The notes under the pieces: generated by a model
Seen by the model: the letters and a program-made list of their open reading frames with translations, nothing else
The model's database searches: none
Told to the model about the DNA's origin: nothing
Part shown: positions 14,570 to 23,463 of the stretch, in pieces
How positions within the stretch are numbered: position 1 is the stretch's first letter
Layout of the letters: the number at the start of each line of letters is the position of its first letter
Origin: a virus
Length of the DNA stretch: 32,039 nt
Reading direction: 5' to 3' (one strand)
IMG/VR virus record: IMGVR_UViG_3300017605_000831
Location: 1 to 32,039 of that record
Translations under genes and position numbers: made by a program

Positions 14570-14977
14570 ATGGCCAAGAGCAGCGGCCTCGGCTGGACCA
14601 CGCTCAGCGTCGATGACGCTGCGGGCAGTCCGCAGGACATCCGCAACGACATCACCAACCTCAGCTTCGCCACGCCGCGCGCGGTGCAGGACATCACCGG
14701 CATCGACAAGTCGGCGAACGAGCGGCTGCTGCTGCTCGCGGACTTCTCCATCACGCTGGAGATCGTCTTCAACCCGGCGGCGAACAAGGGCCACGCGGTG
14801 TTCTCGACGGTGCCGTCCACGTCGGTGGCGCGGACGGTGTCGATCGGTGTCGGCGGGAAGACCCTGGCGAACGAGGTGTTCTTCACGGACTACCCGTTGC
14901 AGCGCTCGAACTCGGGTGAGCTCACCGCGAGCATTCCCGGCGCGCTCGCGGACGGCGCAGTTCCTACGTGGGCATGA
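14570..14977 (+). CDS. Tail tube-like protein (candidate major tail protein)
   Basis: A 135-residue protein starting at ATG 14570 after AGGAAGG. Strand-rich with the typical tube pattern: GLGWTTLSVDDAAGSPQDIR, NDITNLSFATPRAVQDITGI, LADFSITLEIVFNPAANKGH, TVSIGVGGKTLANEVFFTDY and a final ELTASIPGALADG. This layout, including dimer-interface insertion strands, matches the compact tail-tube proteins of siphoviruses. It lies directly before the tail assembly chaperone gene, which is the canonical place of the major tail protein. The 248-residue protein at 13383 has a similar first domain, so one of the two may be a minor tube or end-cap component. Confidence 0.7.
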   Translation: MAKSSGLGWTTLSVDDAAGSPQDIRNDITNLSFATPRAVQDITGIDKSANERLLLLADFSITLEIVFNPAANKGHAVFSTVPSTSVARTVSIGVGGKTLANEVFFTDYPLQRSNSGELTASIPGALADGAVPTWA

Positions 14978-15013
14978 CAAGACGATCGCTCGTTTCGGGC
15001 AAGGAGTAACGCC

Positions 15014-15403
15014 GTGGGCTGCAAGCGCAATCCGAAGATCTACAAGCTCGTCTTCGACGAGGACACCGACCACCCGGGCCTGGAGGTGCAGGTCCGGTCC
15101 CTGTCCATGGGGCAGCTCCTGAAGGTGTGGGCGGGCGACGGCACGAGCGCGGGGACGTTCGAGATGTTCGCCGAGCGACTCATCTCGTGGAACCTCGAAG
15201 ACGAGGTCACTGGCGAGCCGGTCCCGACGACGCGTGAGGCGCTGGAGGCCGAGGACGACGACCTGATCAACGCGATCATCAAGCTGTGGATCGCGGAGGT
15301 CATGGGTGTGCCGGCCCCTTTGGAGAGCGGCTCCGGCTCTGGCGTGACTTCCCCGGTGGAATCGATGCTGGCGGAGATCCCGTCACAAAGCCTGGCGAGC
15401 TGA
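15014..15403 (+). CDS. Tail assembly chaperone, short form (gpG-like)
   Basis: A 129-residue protein starting at GTG 15014 after AAGGAG (15001-15006). It holds the tape measure during tail tube polymerisation and is not in the finished virion. Features: NPKIYKLVFDEDTDHPGLEV, QVRSLSMGQLLKVWAG, EMFAERLISWNLEDEVTGEP with VPTTREALEAEDDDLINAII, a pattern common to actinophage chaperones. The last ~25 residues are a Ser/Gly-rich tail, as expected where the ribosome has missed the frameshift. A slippery site at 15316-15322 allows the longer form. Confidence 0.85.
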   Translation: MGCKRNPKIYKLVFDEDTDHPGLEVQVRSLSMGQLLKVWAGDGTSAGTFEMFAERLISWNLEDEVTGEPVPTTREALEAEDDDLINAIIKLWIAEVMGVPAPLESGSGSGVTSPVESMLAEIPSQSLAS

Positions 15404-15558
15404 TCTACGCGGAGGAGATCCTCCGCCTGTGCGACCGGTGGCATAAGACACCGCCGGAGATCGAAGCCCTGCCCGGTGAGGTGTGGCGGCTGCTGGAGAT
15501 TGAGCGTCTGGGGGTGAAGTCCGATGGCGAACGTGGTCGAGATCCTGATTACGGCTAA
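15014..15558 (+). CDS. Tail assembly chaperone, -1 frameshifted long form (gpGT-like)
   Basis: Reading 15014-15322 and then, after a -1 slip, 15322-15558 gives a 181-residue fusion. The -1 frame continues without stop as GERLRLWRDFPGGIDAGGDP, ELIYAEEILRLCDRWHKTPP and LPGEVWRLLEIERLGVKSD, ending in TAA 35 bases inside the tape measure gene. This second half has helices typical of the gpT-type domain that binds the tape measure. No good start or ribosome binding site exists for it alone. Translational -1 frameshifting between two chaperone frames directly upstream of the tape measure is conserved in long-tailed phages. Confidence 0.75.
15316..15322 (+). promoter_or_regulatory. Slippery heptamer C CCT TTG for -1 frameshifting
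   Basis: In the zero frame the codons are GCC CCT TTG; the heptamer C-CCT-TTG fits X-XXY-YYZ exactly (re-pairing on CCC TTT). It lies about 80 bases before the zero-frame stop and within the overlap of the two chaperone frames, followed by GC-rich sequence (GGAGAGCGGCTCCGG) that can fold. No other heptamer in the overlap fits as well. Confidence 0.65.
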
Positions 15559-18500
15559 GAACCTGACCGGCCCGACGATGGCCGCGGTGAACGCGGAGGT
15601 GAACAAGGCGGGGAAGGGCATGGCTGCGTTCCACAAGACGGCCATGCTCGCTGGGGCTGGGCTTGTCGCTGTCGGTGTGGAGTCCGTCAAGATGGCCGCG
15701 AAGTTCGACTCCGAGATGACCCTGTTGCAGACGCAGGCCGGGGTGTCCGCGGACAAGATCGACGGGTTGAAGAAGGGTGTCCTGGATCTGGCGGGGAAGG
15801 TCGGCCAGGACCCGGACAGCCTCGCGGAGGCACTGTTCCACGTCGAGTCGAACTTCGCCTCCATGGGCATCAGCAGCGCGAAGGCCTTGAAGCTGACCGA
15901 GACCGCGGCGAAGGGCGCCACGGTCGGCCACGCGGATCTCGTGGACGTCACCAACGCCCTTACCGCCGCCGTTGCGTCCGGTATCCCTGGGGTGGAGAAC
16001 CTCGACCAGGCCATGGGTGTCCTGAACGCCACGGTCGGTTCGGGTGACATGAAGATGCAGGACCTCGCGTCGGCGTTCGGGTCCGGCATGGTCGCCACCG
16101 TCAAGGGCTTCGGCCTCTCGATCACCGATGTCGGCGCGGCTCTGGCGACGTTCGGTGACAACAACATCCGCGGCGCACTGGCGGGCAACCAGCTCCGCAT
16201 GTCCGTGATGGCGCTGGCCAAGCCCATCGCGGGCGGCGCGGACGCTCTGAAGAGCATCGGCCTCCAGACGGACACTCTCGCGAAGGACATGCAGAAGGGC
16301 GGTCTGAAGCTCGCCCTGGAAGACCTCGTGGCCCACATGCAGGCCGCAGGTGTTTCCTCCCAGGAGCAGGGCCAGGTCATCACCGACGCCTTCGGCCGGA
16401 AGGCCGGCGCCGGCCTCAACATCCTGGTGGACCAGATAGGCCGCTTCGAAAGCAAGATTCCGGAAATCAAGGATGGCGCCGAGAACTTCTCCCAGGCGTG
16501 GGCGGACACGACCAAGACGTTCGCGTTCCAGATGAAGTCCATGCAGACGGGTCTCGAAGCCCTGGCTATCGGTTTCGGGGAGAAGCTCATTCCCCCGATC
16601 CAGGCGACGATCGGTTTCCTCCAGTCCAACCGCTCCGCCGCGATCGGTGCCACCGAAGCCTTGGGCGGTCTCTTGGCTGTCACCGTGGCTGTATCTGCGG
16701 CAATGAAGGTCGCGGCCGGAGCGAAGCTGGCGTGGGCCGGCATTACTGGCGGCGCGCTGGCGGCGAAGGGCGCGATGGAGACGGTTGCACTCAAGGCCAT
16801 GTACATGCGGGACGCCTCGATCGCGGCAGGCAGAGGCATCAAGGGTCTCGGTGCGGCTTTCGGCGCCTTGTCCACCGGAGCCAAGGCCGGCTTGGCGCTC
16901 GCCGCGGTCGCGGGCTTGGTCATCCTGGTGGCCAAGCTGAACGCTTCCAACAAGGAAGCCCGGGTCAGCACCGACGACCTGGCCCGATCACTGGAGAACG
17001 GGGCATCCAGAGGGAAGATTATCTCTCCGGTCCTGGACGACCTCCGCAGAGCCCAGCAGGGCTTGGTGAAGGACACTGACGCGTCCGCAGGCATGTTGGA
17101 CAAGATCTCGTACTCCTTCACTCACTGGGGCGCAAAGTTCTCATCCAGCGCATCGTCGGCCAAGGCCGCGGCCAACGACTACCGGGACCTGGGCAACGCC
17201 GTCGGGCAGATCGCGAAGAACGAGAGCGTCGATGAGGCCGCCAAGGCGCTGGAGATGCTGGCCCAGCAGGGTACCGAGATTCCGACGAAGTACCTCAAGG
17301 AGTACACCGCGGCGCAGGCCGACGCGGCGGTGCACAGCGCCATCCTCGCAGCGGCCGAGGGGAGGTACGGGGAGGTGGCCGAGAAGGTCACCGCGGACAA
17401 CCAGGCCCAGACTGATGTTCTCAAGGGCCTCAAGGACAGCTACATCGCCCTTGACCAGATTTTCCTGGACACCTTCGATACCGAGACTCGGATGGCGGAG
17501 GCCAGCGACAAGCTGACGGAGTCGTTCAAGAAGAACGGCGAGACCCTCGACGCCAACACCGAGAAGGGCCGCGACAACAGGGATGCCGTCAGCGCTTTCG
17601 TCAAGGCCACCGACGACCGGATCGCGGCTATGACGAAGGCCAAGGACAGCGATGAAGCCGTCGACAAGGTGTGGGCGAAACAGGTCGAAACCCTCAGCGC
17701 GCGACGCCAGGCGATGGGAAAAAATAAGGAAGAGTCCGACAAGTGGGCTGCATCTATTCTTCATATCCCCAAAACGGTCAAAATCCAGGCGAACATCGAC
17801 GACCTTACGGCCAAGCGGAACAAGATGGTCCGGGAGCTGAAGACCGCCACCGGGCCGCGGAAGGTCAAGCTAGACGCGGACAAAAGCGCCGCTGACGCTA
17901 AAATCGCCAAACTCCAGATGGAATTGGACAATCTCCACGGCAAGACGATCGACATCGTCGCCACTCTGACCACTACGGGGGTCGTTTCCCATGAGGGCGG
18001 CGGGTATGCCTCCGGCGGCCGGGTGTCGGGCCCCGGGTCGGGTACCTCCGACGAGGTGCCGATCTGGGCCAGCAACGGCGAGTTCGTGGTGAACGCGGAC
18101 GCCGCCCGTAAGAACCGGCGGCTGCTGGAGGCCATCAATAAGGGTGGTCATGGGGTGGCGGCGTTTGCGAAGGGCGGCCGGGTCTCGAAGGAGCAGGCGG
18201 GTGCGGAGCGGCAGGCTCGGGGGGATGCGGCCGGGCAGTTGACGATCTCGGCGTATGGGCAGATGGCGGGGTACAAGACGTCGTCGTTCACGAAGTCCGC
18301 CGGGGCGCCGGGCGATATCGGCAGTCTCGTCGGCACGCTGAACGAGTGGCGGGCGCGGATCAAGGCGGCGACGCACGGGGCGACGGAGTCGCGGTTGGTG
18401 AAGGCGCTGGCGAACTTCGGTGCGGCTGCGCTGAAGAACGAGCGGGCGCTGGAGAAGGTCAACTCGCAGTTGGACGGGGCGAAGAGCAAGCTCGCCAACC

Positions 18501-19288
18501 TGAAGGACTCGTTCGCGCAGCTCCGCGACGGGATCGCTTCCAGCGTGGTGTCGTTCGGCAGCATCGCGAAGCAGGGCGGCGCCGGCCCGCTGGGGAAGAT
18601 CAGTGTCGCCGAGCAGCTCCGTAACAGCGTGGGGCAGGCGCAGGAGTTCGCCGCGGACCTGGCCCGGCTGAAGAAGATGGGCCTCAACGCCCAGAGCTTG
18701 AGCGAGATCGCGCAGGCCGGGATCGAGGGCGGCGGCCTGGAGACCGCGAACCGGCTCCTCGGGTCGTCGCCGGACCAGATCAAGCAGATCAACGATCTGG
18801 AGAAGCAGCTCATCGCCGCGGGCAAGGCTGCGGGTACGTCGACGGCGGATGCCATGTACGGGGGTGGCATCAAGGCTGCCGAGGGCATGGTGAAGGGGCT
18901 GGAGAAGGAGCAGCACCGTATCGAGAAGGTCATGGCCGCCGCGGCGCAGGCGATGGCGAACCAGCTGAAGAAGGCGTTCGGGATCGGACGTAAGGCGTCC
19001 GGTGGCGTGGTGGGTGCTGCGGCTTCGGGCGGGAACCGGTGGGGCCGCACTTTGGTGGGTGAGTACGCGCCGGAGATCGTGGATCTGCCGATCGGGTCGC
19101 GGGTGCACTCCGGGCCGGACACGCAGCGGATGCTCGCCGGTGGCGGTGGCGGCCGGGTCCCGCCGATCGAGATCACGCTGATGATCGGCGACACCGACCT
19201 GGGCACGGTGCTGGTTGATCCGTTGAGCAGGGTCATTCGCAACCGCGGCGGCAACGTCCAGGCGGTTCTGGGAGTAAGGGGAAAGTGA
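15524..19288 (+). CDS. Tape measure protein
   Basis: A 1254-residue protein that sets tail length and is injected ahead of the DNA. At about 0.15 nm per residue it predicts a tail near 190 nm. The N-terminus (VVEILITAKNLTGPTMAAVN) and ALFHVESNFASMGISSAKAL through VGAALATFGDNNIRGALAGN match the phage tape measure core domain. Two hydrophobic stretches (near 375-405 and 445-465) could cross the host membrane. The C-terminal third carries GGYASGGRVSGPGSGTSDEV plus WASNGEFVVNADAARKN and GRTLVGEYAPEIVDLPIGSR, conserved tape measure endings. An AT-richer stretch with a run of six A lies at about 17717-17790. The ATG overlaps the chaperone frame by 35 bases. Confidence 0.95.
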   Translation: MANVVEILITAKNLTGPTMAAVNAEVNKAGKGMAAFHKTAMLAGAGLVAVGVESVKMAAKFDSEMTLLQTQAGVSADKIDGLKKGVLDLAGKVGQDPDSLAEALFHVESNFASMGISSAKALKLTETAAKGATVGHADLVDVTNALTAAVASGIPGVENLDQAMGVLNATVGSGDMKMQDLASAFGSGMVATVKGFGLSITDVGAALATFGDNNIRGALAGNQLRMSVMALAKPIAGGADALKSIGLQTDTLAKDMQKGGLKLALEDLVAHMQAAGVSSQEQGQVITDAFGRKAGAGLNILVDQIGRFESKIPEIKDGAENFSQAWADTTKTFAFQMKSMQTGLEALAIGFGEKLIPPIQATIGFLQSNRSAAIGATEALGGLLAVTVAVSAAMKVAAGAKLAWAGITGGALAAKGAMETVALKAMYMRDASIAAGRGIKGLGAAFGALSTGAKAGLALAAVAGLVILVAKLNASNKEARVSTDDLARSLENGASRGKIISPVLDDLRRAQQGLVKDTDASAGMLDKISYSFTHWGAKFSSSASSAKAAANDYRDLGNAVGQIAKNESVDEAAKALEMLAQQGTEIPTKYLKEYTAAQADAAVHSAILAAAEGRYGEVAEKVTADNQAQTDVLKGLKDSYIALDQIFLDTFDTETRMAEASDKLTESFKKNGETLDANTEKGRDNRDAVSAFVKATDDRIAAMTKAKDSDEAVDKVWAKQVETLSARRQAMGKNKEESDKWAASILHIPKTVKIQANIDDLTAKRNKMVRELKTATGPRKVKLDADKSAADAKIAKLQMELDNLHGKTIDIVATLTTTGVVSHEGGGYASGGRVSGPGSGTSDEVPIWASNGEFVVNADAARKNRRLLEAINKGGHGVAAFAKGGRVSKEQAGAERQARGDAAGQLTISAYGQMAGYKTSSFTKSAGAPGDIGSLVGTLNEWRARIKAATHGATESRLVKALANFGAAALKNERALEKVNSQLDGAKSKLANLKDSFAQLRDGIASSVVSFGSIAKQGGAGPLGKISVAEQLRNSVGQAQEFAADLARLKKMGLNAQSLSEIAQAGIEGGGLETANRLLGSSPDQIKQINDLEKQLIAAGKAAGTSTADAMYGGGIKAAEGMVKGLEKEQHRIEKVMAAAAQAMANQLKKAFGIGRKASGGVVGAAASGGNRWGRTLVGEYAPEIVDLPIGSRVHSGPDTQRMLAGGGGGRVPPIEITLMIGDTDLGTVLVDPLSRVIRNRGGNVQAVLGVRGK

Positions 19289-19291
19289 GAA

Positions 19292-19807
19292 ATGCACCGG
19301 TATAAGACGTGGAACGGGCCGATGCCGACGACCGCGGCGCAGGCCAAGGTGACCACGGGCACGGCGATCAAGACGATGCTGCAACTGGCCACACCGTCCA
19401 CGCGGCAGATCCAGCTCATCTCCTGGGGGTTTGCCCTTGACGCGTCCCCGGCGACGACGAGCGTGGGCGTGGTGGAGCTGCTCCAGACCGATGTGGCGGC
19501 CACTGTGACCGCGCATTCGGCGTCCGGGGTGCAGCCGTTGGATCCGAACGCGCCTGCGTCGCTGCTGACGCTGAGCGCCTCGGGGACCGGGTTTACCGCC
19601 AGCGTGGAGGGGTCGACCACGGGGACGCGGGTGTTCGATGTGGTGCAGGTCCCGGGGCTCACGGCGGGCGGCGACGGCATCAACCCTTACGTCTACCAGT
19701 GGATGCCGGACGAGCGGCCCATCGTCGGCACGAGCAAGTTCCTGCGGGTCCGCGTCACGTTCGCCGCTGCGGTGAACATGACGACGTTCGTGGTCTGGGA
19801 CGAGTAG
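19292..19807 (+). CDS. Putative minor tail/structural protein
   Basis: A 171-residue beta-rich protein starting at ATG 19292, 3 bases after the tape measure stop, preceded by GGGGAAAG. Sequence features are STRQIQLISWGFALDASPAT, VGVVELLQTDVAATVTAHSA, RVFDVVQVPGLTAGGDGINP and YVYQWMPDERPIVGTSKFLR, ending TFVVWDE. It is rich in Thr/Ala/Val and looks like a jelly-roll type surface domain. Position between tape measure and the large minor tail protein suggests a tail or tail-tip component. I recognise no named family. Confidence 0.6.
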   Translation: MHRYKTWNGPMPTTAAQAKVTTGTAIKTMLQLATPSTRQIQLISWGFALDASPATTSVGVVELLQTDVAATVTAHSASGVQPLDPNAPASLLTLSASGTGFTASVEGSTTGTRVFDVVQVPGLTAGGDGINPYVYQWMPDERPIVGTSKFLRVRVTFAAAVNMTTFVVWDE

Positions 19808-19810
19808 CCG

Positions 19811-22021
19811 ATGCCCATGTCCGCAGTCGCGCCCCGTGTTGCGGGCTGGCAGCGCCGCCTTGGCGGTCTGGCTGGCCCGCTCGCTGTCGCGTCCGCATCC
19901 GGGGTGGCGTCGGGCGGGACGGGCCCGAACGGTCTGCTGGTGGAGTTGCTGGTGGATGGGTCGTGGGTGGACATCACCGGCCGGGTGATGGTGCGGGACA
20001 CCGGCGGGCAGATCAGCATCACGCGGGGGCAGTCCGCGGAGGGCAGCAACCCGAACCCGGGCACGTGCAGCCTGACGTTGAACAACCGGGACGGGCTGTT
20101 CTCCCCGGCGAACCCGGTGTCTCCGTATTGGGGGAAGATCGGCCGCAACACGCAGCTGCGGGTGTCTGTGGCCAAGGGGGACGACAAGTCGTACCGGTTC
20201 TGGGGCGAGGTCACCGCGTGGCCCGAGGACTGGGACTCGACCGACACCGACGTGTGGGTCGACATCACCGCGGCCGGCATCCTCCAGCGCCTGAACCAGG
20301 GCAGCACGCCGCTGCGCTCCACGATGTATCGCGGGCTGATGTCGGCCGCGACGACCGCGCCGGTGGCGTACTGGCCGATGGAGGACGGCTCATCCTCCAC
20401 CTCGCTGGCCTCGGCCACGGGCGGCCGGCCGATGACGATCGGCGGGTCCCCCTCGCTGGCCAGCGACACGGGCTTCTTCTGCTCGGCCGCCCTCCCCGCC
20501 ATGAGCGGCGGCGCGTTCACCGGGCCCGTCCCGTCATACGCGGTGACCGGCGAATCGCAGGTGCGGTTCCTGATGTGCCTGCCGACCGCGCCGGCGGACA
20601 ACACGGTCCTGGTGCAGGCGGCCACCGCGGGTGGCACGATCCCCCGTTGGGCGGTGGTGTTCAACACCGGCGGGGCCCTTTCGCTGAAGGGCCTGGACAC
20701 TGACGGCACCGTCCTGATCACCTCAGGCCCCATCGTCTTTAACGTCACCGGGCTGCGCGTCCGAGTGTCGCTGGAGTTGACGCAGAGCGGTGCGAACGTC
20801 GACTGGTCACTATCGACCGTCAACGCTGCGACGGGCGGAGTCCTGGCCCTCGGCGGGACGTTCACATCGCAGACCGTCGGACGGTTCACCTCGGTCACGG
20901 TATCGCCCGCGGGGGATCTGACCGACGCCGTGTTCGGGCACGTGTCAGTGCAGGCCGATGTGACCAGTGTGTTCGATCTCGTCGGGCAGGTCACCGCCTA
21001 TGTGGGTGAGACCGTGGCGAGCCGTCTGGCTCGGTTGTGCACGGAGGAGGGTGTGGACTTCGTCAACTTCCCTGCGGCGTCCACTGACGCTATGGGCCCT
21101 CAACTGCCCGCGACGTTCATGGCGCTGGCGCAGGAGTGCGCCGACGTTGATCAGGGTGTGCTGCTGGAGCGGGAGGTCTCGTTCGGGCTGGCGTACAAGT
21201 CGAGGGCGTTCTTGTACAACCAGGGGTCCGGTCTCACGTTGTCCTACCCGGGGAACCAGCTCGCCGCGATCCCGAAGCCGGTGCCGGATGCGAAGCTCGT
21301 GCAGAACTCGGTGACGGCGTCCAGGCCGAATGGGTCGTCTGCGACGTACGTGCTGGAGAGCGGCGCGCTGTCCGTGCTGGCACCGCCGCTGGGTGTCGGC
21401 ACCTATCCGGACAGCCCGTCGCTGAACGTGGAGTCCGACGACGACCTCCTGCACCGCGCGGCGTGGCGCGTACACCTGGGCACCGTGGACGAACCGCGGT
21501 ACCCGGCGATCAGCGTGAACCTCGCGCACCCGTCCATGGCCGCACGGCGGATCAGCACCCTGAACGTGCTGTTCGGGTCCCGCATCGTCGTGGAGGATCC
21601 GCCGTTGCGGCTGGGCGGGGACATCTCCCAGCTCGTCATCGGCATCACTGAGACGATCACGCATTTCGAGCACCGCATCACGTATGTGTGCCAGCCGGAA
21701 TCCCCGTATCGGGTGGCGACGCTGGACGATGCCACGTATGGGCGGCCGGATACGGACGGCTCCACGCTGGCCGACGACATGACGCCGACGTCCACGAGCG
21801 TGCGGGTCGCCACCGTTGCGGGGGCACCGTTGTGGACGACCGATTCGGCCGATTGCCCGTTCGGCGTGACGGTGGGCGGGGAGCAGATGACGGTCACCGC
21901 GATCACCGGCTCCAGCAGCCCGCAGACGTTCACGGTCACCCGCTCGGTGAACGGGGTCGTGAAGACCCATCAGGTCGGCGATGACGTCCGGCTGACCAGC
22001 CCCATGATTCTGGCCCTGTAG
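19811..22021 (+). CDS. Minor tail protein (tail tip, LamG/concanavalin-like domain)
   Basis: A 736-residue tail-tip protein. Residues about 35-150 form a module beginning GLLVELLVDGSWVDITGRVM and VRDTGGQISITRGQSAEGSN with LTLNNRDGLFSP, characteristic of actinophage minor tail proteins. Residues about 170-390 (APVAYWPMEDGSS, FLMCLPTAPADNTVLVQAAT, VRVSLELTQSGANVDWSLST) resemble a concanavalin/LamG sandwich that could bind sugars. The following region (DLVGQVTAYVGETVASRLAR) is like a baseplate hub/Dit-Tal segment. The last 80 residues (TSVRVATVAG, VGGEQMTVTAITG, TRSVNGVVKTHQVGDDVRLT) form a small beta module also found in the neck adaptor. A host-recognition role is inferred. Confidence 0.8.
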   Translation: MPMSAVAPRVAGWQRRLGGLAGPLAVASASGVASGGTGPNGLLVELLVDGSWVDITGRVMVRDTGGQISITRGQSAEGSNPNPGTCSLTLNNRDGLFSPANPVSPYWGKIGRNTQLRVSVAKGDDKSYRFWGEVTAWPEDWDSTDTDVWVDITAAGILQRLNQGSTPLRSTMYRGLMSAATTAPVAYWPMEDGSSSTSLASATGGRPMTIGGSPSLASDTGFFCSAALPAMSGGAFTGPVPSYAVTGESQVRFLMCLPTAPADNTVLVQAATAGGTIPRWAVVFNTGGALSLKGLDTDGTVLITSGPIVFNVTGLRVRVSLELTQSGANVDWSLSTVNAATGGVLALGGTFTSQTVGRFTSVTVSPAGDLTDAVFGHVSVQADVTSVFDLVGQVTAYVGETVASRLARLCTEEGVDFVNFPAASTDAMGPQLPATFMALAQECADVDQGVLLEREVSFGLAYKSRAFLYNQGSGLTLSYPGNQLAAIPKPVPDAKLVQNSVTASRPNGSSATYVLESGALSVLAPPLGVGTYPDSPSLNVESDDDLLHRAAWRVHLGTVDEPRYPAISVNLAHPSMAARRISTLNVLFGSRIVVEDPPLRLGGDISQLVIGITETITHFEHRITYVCQPESPYRVATLDDATYGRPDTDGSTLADDMTPTSTSVRVATVAGAPLWTTDSADCPFGVTVGGEQMTVTAITGSSSPQTFTVTRSVNGVVKTHQVGDDVRLTSPMILAL

Positions 22022-22031
22022 GAGATGACCG

Positions 22032-22556
22032 ATGGCCACTTACCAGCCCTTCGCAGCGGGCCAGAGACTCACGGCCGGGGACCTCGACGCCCAGTTGATG
22101 ATCGGCAAGGTCGTGTTCCAGGCGATGCGTACCGCGTCACAGACGATCACCACCGGGGCGGAGAGCGCGTCGAACGCGATTTCCTGGGACGCGGTCAACT
22201 ACGACCTGCTGGGCGCTTGGTCGGCGGGCTCGCCTACGCGGTGGACGTGCCCGCTGGCGGGATGGTGGACACTCTCGGGTTCCATTTCGCTCAACAACAA
22301 CTCGGGCGGCAGTAACCGGGATGCGCTGTGGTTCGTGAACGGCGCGAACATCACGGGGGGCCGTGCCAGGACGTTCGCGGAGTCGGGCATCTCGGCTTCG
22401 CTGGTGGTCACGGTGGAGGCCCGTACTCTGCCGTTGCTCCTCGCCGTGGGCGACTACGTGCAGTTGATCCCCGCCCACAACATCGGGGCATCCGAGGTCA
22501 CCGCCACCGGTACGGCGGCACCGTACATGTCCGTCACCTACTCCGGCCCCAACTGA
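22032..22556 (+). CDS. Putative tail fibre protein with C1q/TNF-like head
   Basis: A 174-residue protein starting at ATG 22032 after GGAG. The first 35 residues, YQPFAAGQRLTAGDLDAQLM, are a common N-terminal segment of actinophage fibre and minor tail proteins. The rest is a jelly roll: SNAISWDAVNYDLLGAWSAG, TRWTCPLAGWWTLSGSISLN, RTFAESGISASLVVTVEART and a final YMSVTYSGPN, the pattern of C1q/TNF-like trimeric receptor-binding domains. It follows the large minor tail protein, so a receptor-binding role is plausible. Two Cys at most; no enzyme motif. Confidence 0.65.
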   Translation: MATYQPFAAGQRLTAGDLDAQLMIGKVVFQAMRTASQTITTGAESASNAISWDAVNYDLLGAWSAGSPTRWTCPLAGWWTLSGSISLNNNSGGSNRDALWFVNGANITGGRARTFAESGISASLVVTVEARTLPLLLAVGDYVQLIPAHNIGASEVTATGTAAPYMSVTYSGPN

Positions 22557-22624
22557 CCACTTCACACACGACGCGGGCCGGCCCCGCCTGACCCCGCACA
22601 TCCCGACCGAGGAAGGTGATATGC

Positions 22625-23125
22625 GTGACCGCCTACGCCCCGCCCGTCTACACCTACTCGGTCAACGAGGTCCCCGGTGTGGTGGCCGCGAACAACTTCC
22701 TGTCGCTGCTCAACCCCGCCGGGAACCCGTACGTTTTCGTCGTCACGACAGCCTTCGTCATCCCGTACGCGACCGCGGGCACGACCTCGACTGTCGGCAT
22801 GAGTACCGACAGGATCACCGCCGCCAGCGGCGGAACACCGGTTTCCAAGCCGACGATTCCCAAGCTCAATACGGCGCACCCGGACTCCACGGCCGACGTC
22901 CGGTTCGGGAACCCGGCGGCGACCAAGACCGGGTACACGTTCGGGCACATCCCACCGGCCATCACGGGGGCCGGTGCCGGCATGGGCGCCTCGGCGATCA
23001 TTCCCTCGCCCGGCGGCGGCCTGCTTCTGTATCCCGGGCAGGGAGTGGTGTTCTCTACGACTTCCGGTGAGACCAATCAGGTGTGGAATCTGGGGTGGGT
23101 CTGGATGGAGCGGAAGATCGGCTAG
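22625..23125 (+). CDS. Hypothetical tail-associated beta protein
   Basis: A 166-residue protein. Start GTG 22625 is chosen because AGGAAGG at about 22610-22616 gives 8-base spacing; an in-frame GTG at 22616 would overlap that site. Beta-rich and Gly/Thr/Pro-rich: YTYSVNEVPGVVAANNFLSL, YVFVVTTAFVIPYATAG, ASAIIPSPGGGLLLYPGQGV and WNLGWVWMERKIG. The ending LLYPGQGVVF is like phage capsid/fibre cap domains that form jelly rolls. Last gene of the structural block before the small lysis-region genes; a tail fibre accessory or virion surface role is likely but unproven. Confidence 0.55.
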   Translation: MTAYAPPVYTYSVNEVPGVVAANNFLSLLNPAGNPYVFVVTTAFVIPYATAGTTSTVGMSTDRITAASGGTPVSKPTIPKLNTAHPDSTADVRFGNPAATKTGYTFGHIPPAITGAGAGMGASAIIPSPGGGLLLYPGQGVVFSTTSGETNQVWNLGWVWMERKIG

Positions 23126-23190
23126 GGCGGGTCCGGCACTCTGCCCCGCGCCGACCGGCCGGGGATGACACAACGCCCAGGGAGGGCACC

Positions 23191-23463
23191 ATGACCGATC
23201 AGCAGCCCAGCGTCGGCCGCGCAGTTCACTACCTCAGCCACGGCACCCCCGTCCGCGACGACGGGAGCCAGGCATTCCCGACGACCTGCCGCGCCGCGAC
23301 CGTTACCGAGGTCCACCCCGACGACCCGGCCCTCATCGGCATCGCGGTCACCAATCCCACTGGGATGTTCTTCCGCCCGCTGGAGTCCGGCGGCTGCCTT
23401 TACCGCGACAACGGTACGGACGCCGACTCCGGCGGCACCTGGCACTGGGCGGAGCACGCGTGA
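23191..23463 (+). CDS. Conserved small phage protein (GMFF / GTWHWAE type)
   Basis: A 90-residue protein starting at ATG 23191 after GGGAGG. It has VGRAVHYLSHGTP, a central CRAATVTEVHPDD, the segment GIAVTNPTGMFFRPLESGGC and ends GGTWHWAEHA. This combination (VHY...CRAA.VTEV...NPTGMFF...GGTWHW) is familiar from many Streptomyces phages near the lysis genes. Probably a small SH3-like barrel. Its TGA overlaps the next ATG (TGATG), coupling it to the RyR-domain gene. No function known. Confidence 0.65.
   Translation: MTDQQPSVGRAVHYLSHGTPVRDDGSQAFPTTCRAATVTEVHPDDPALIGIAVTNPTGMFFRPLESGGCLYRDNGTDADSGGTWHWAEHA

Noticed and set aside
15040-17121. 693-residue minus-strand frame opposite chaperone and tape measure
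   Set aside because: Antisense shadow; Ala/Ser/Pro-rich composition mirrors the tape measure codons.
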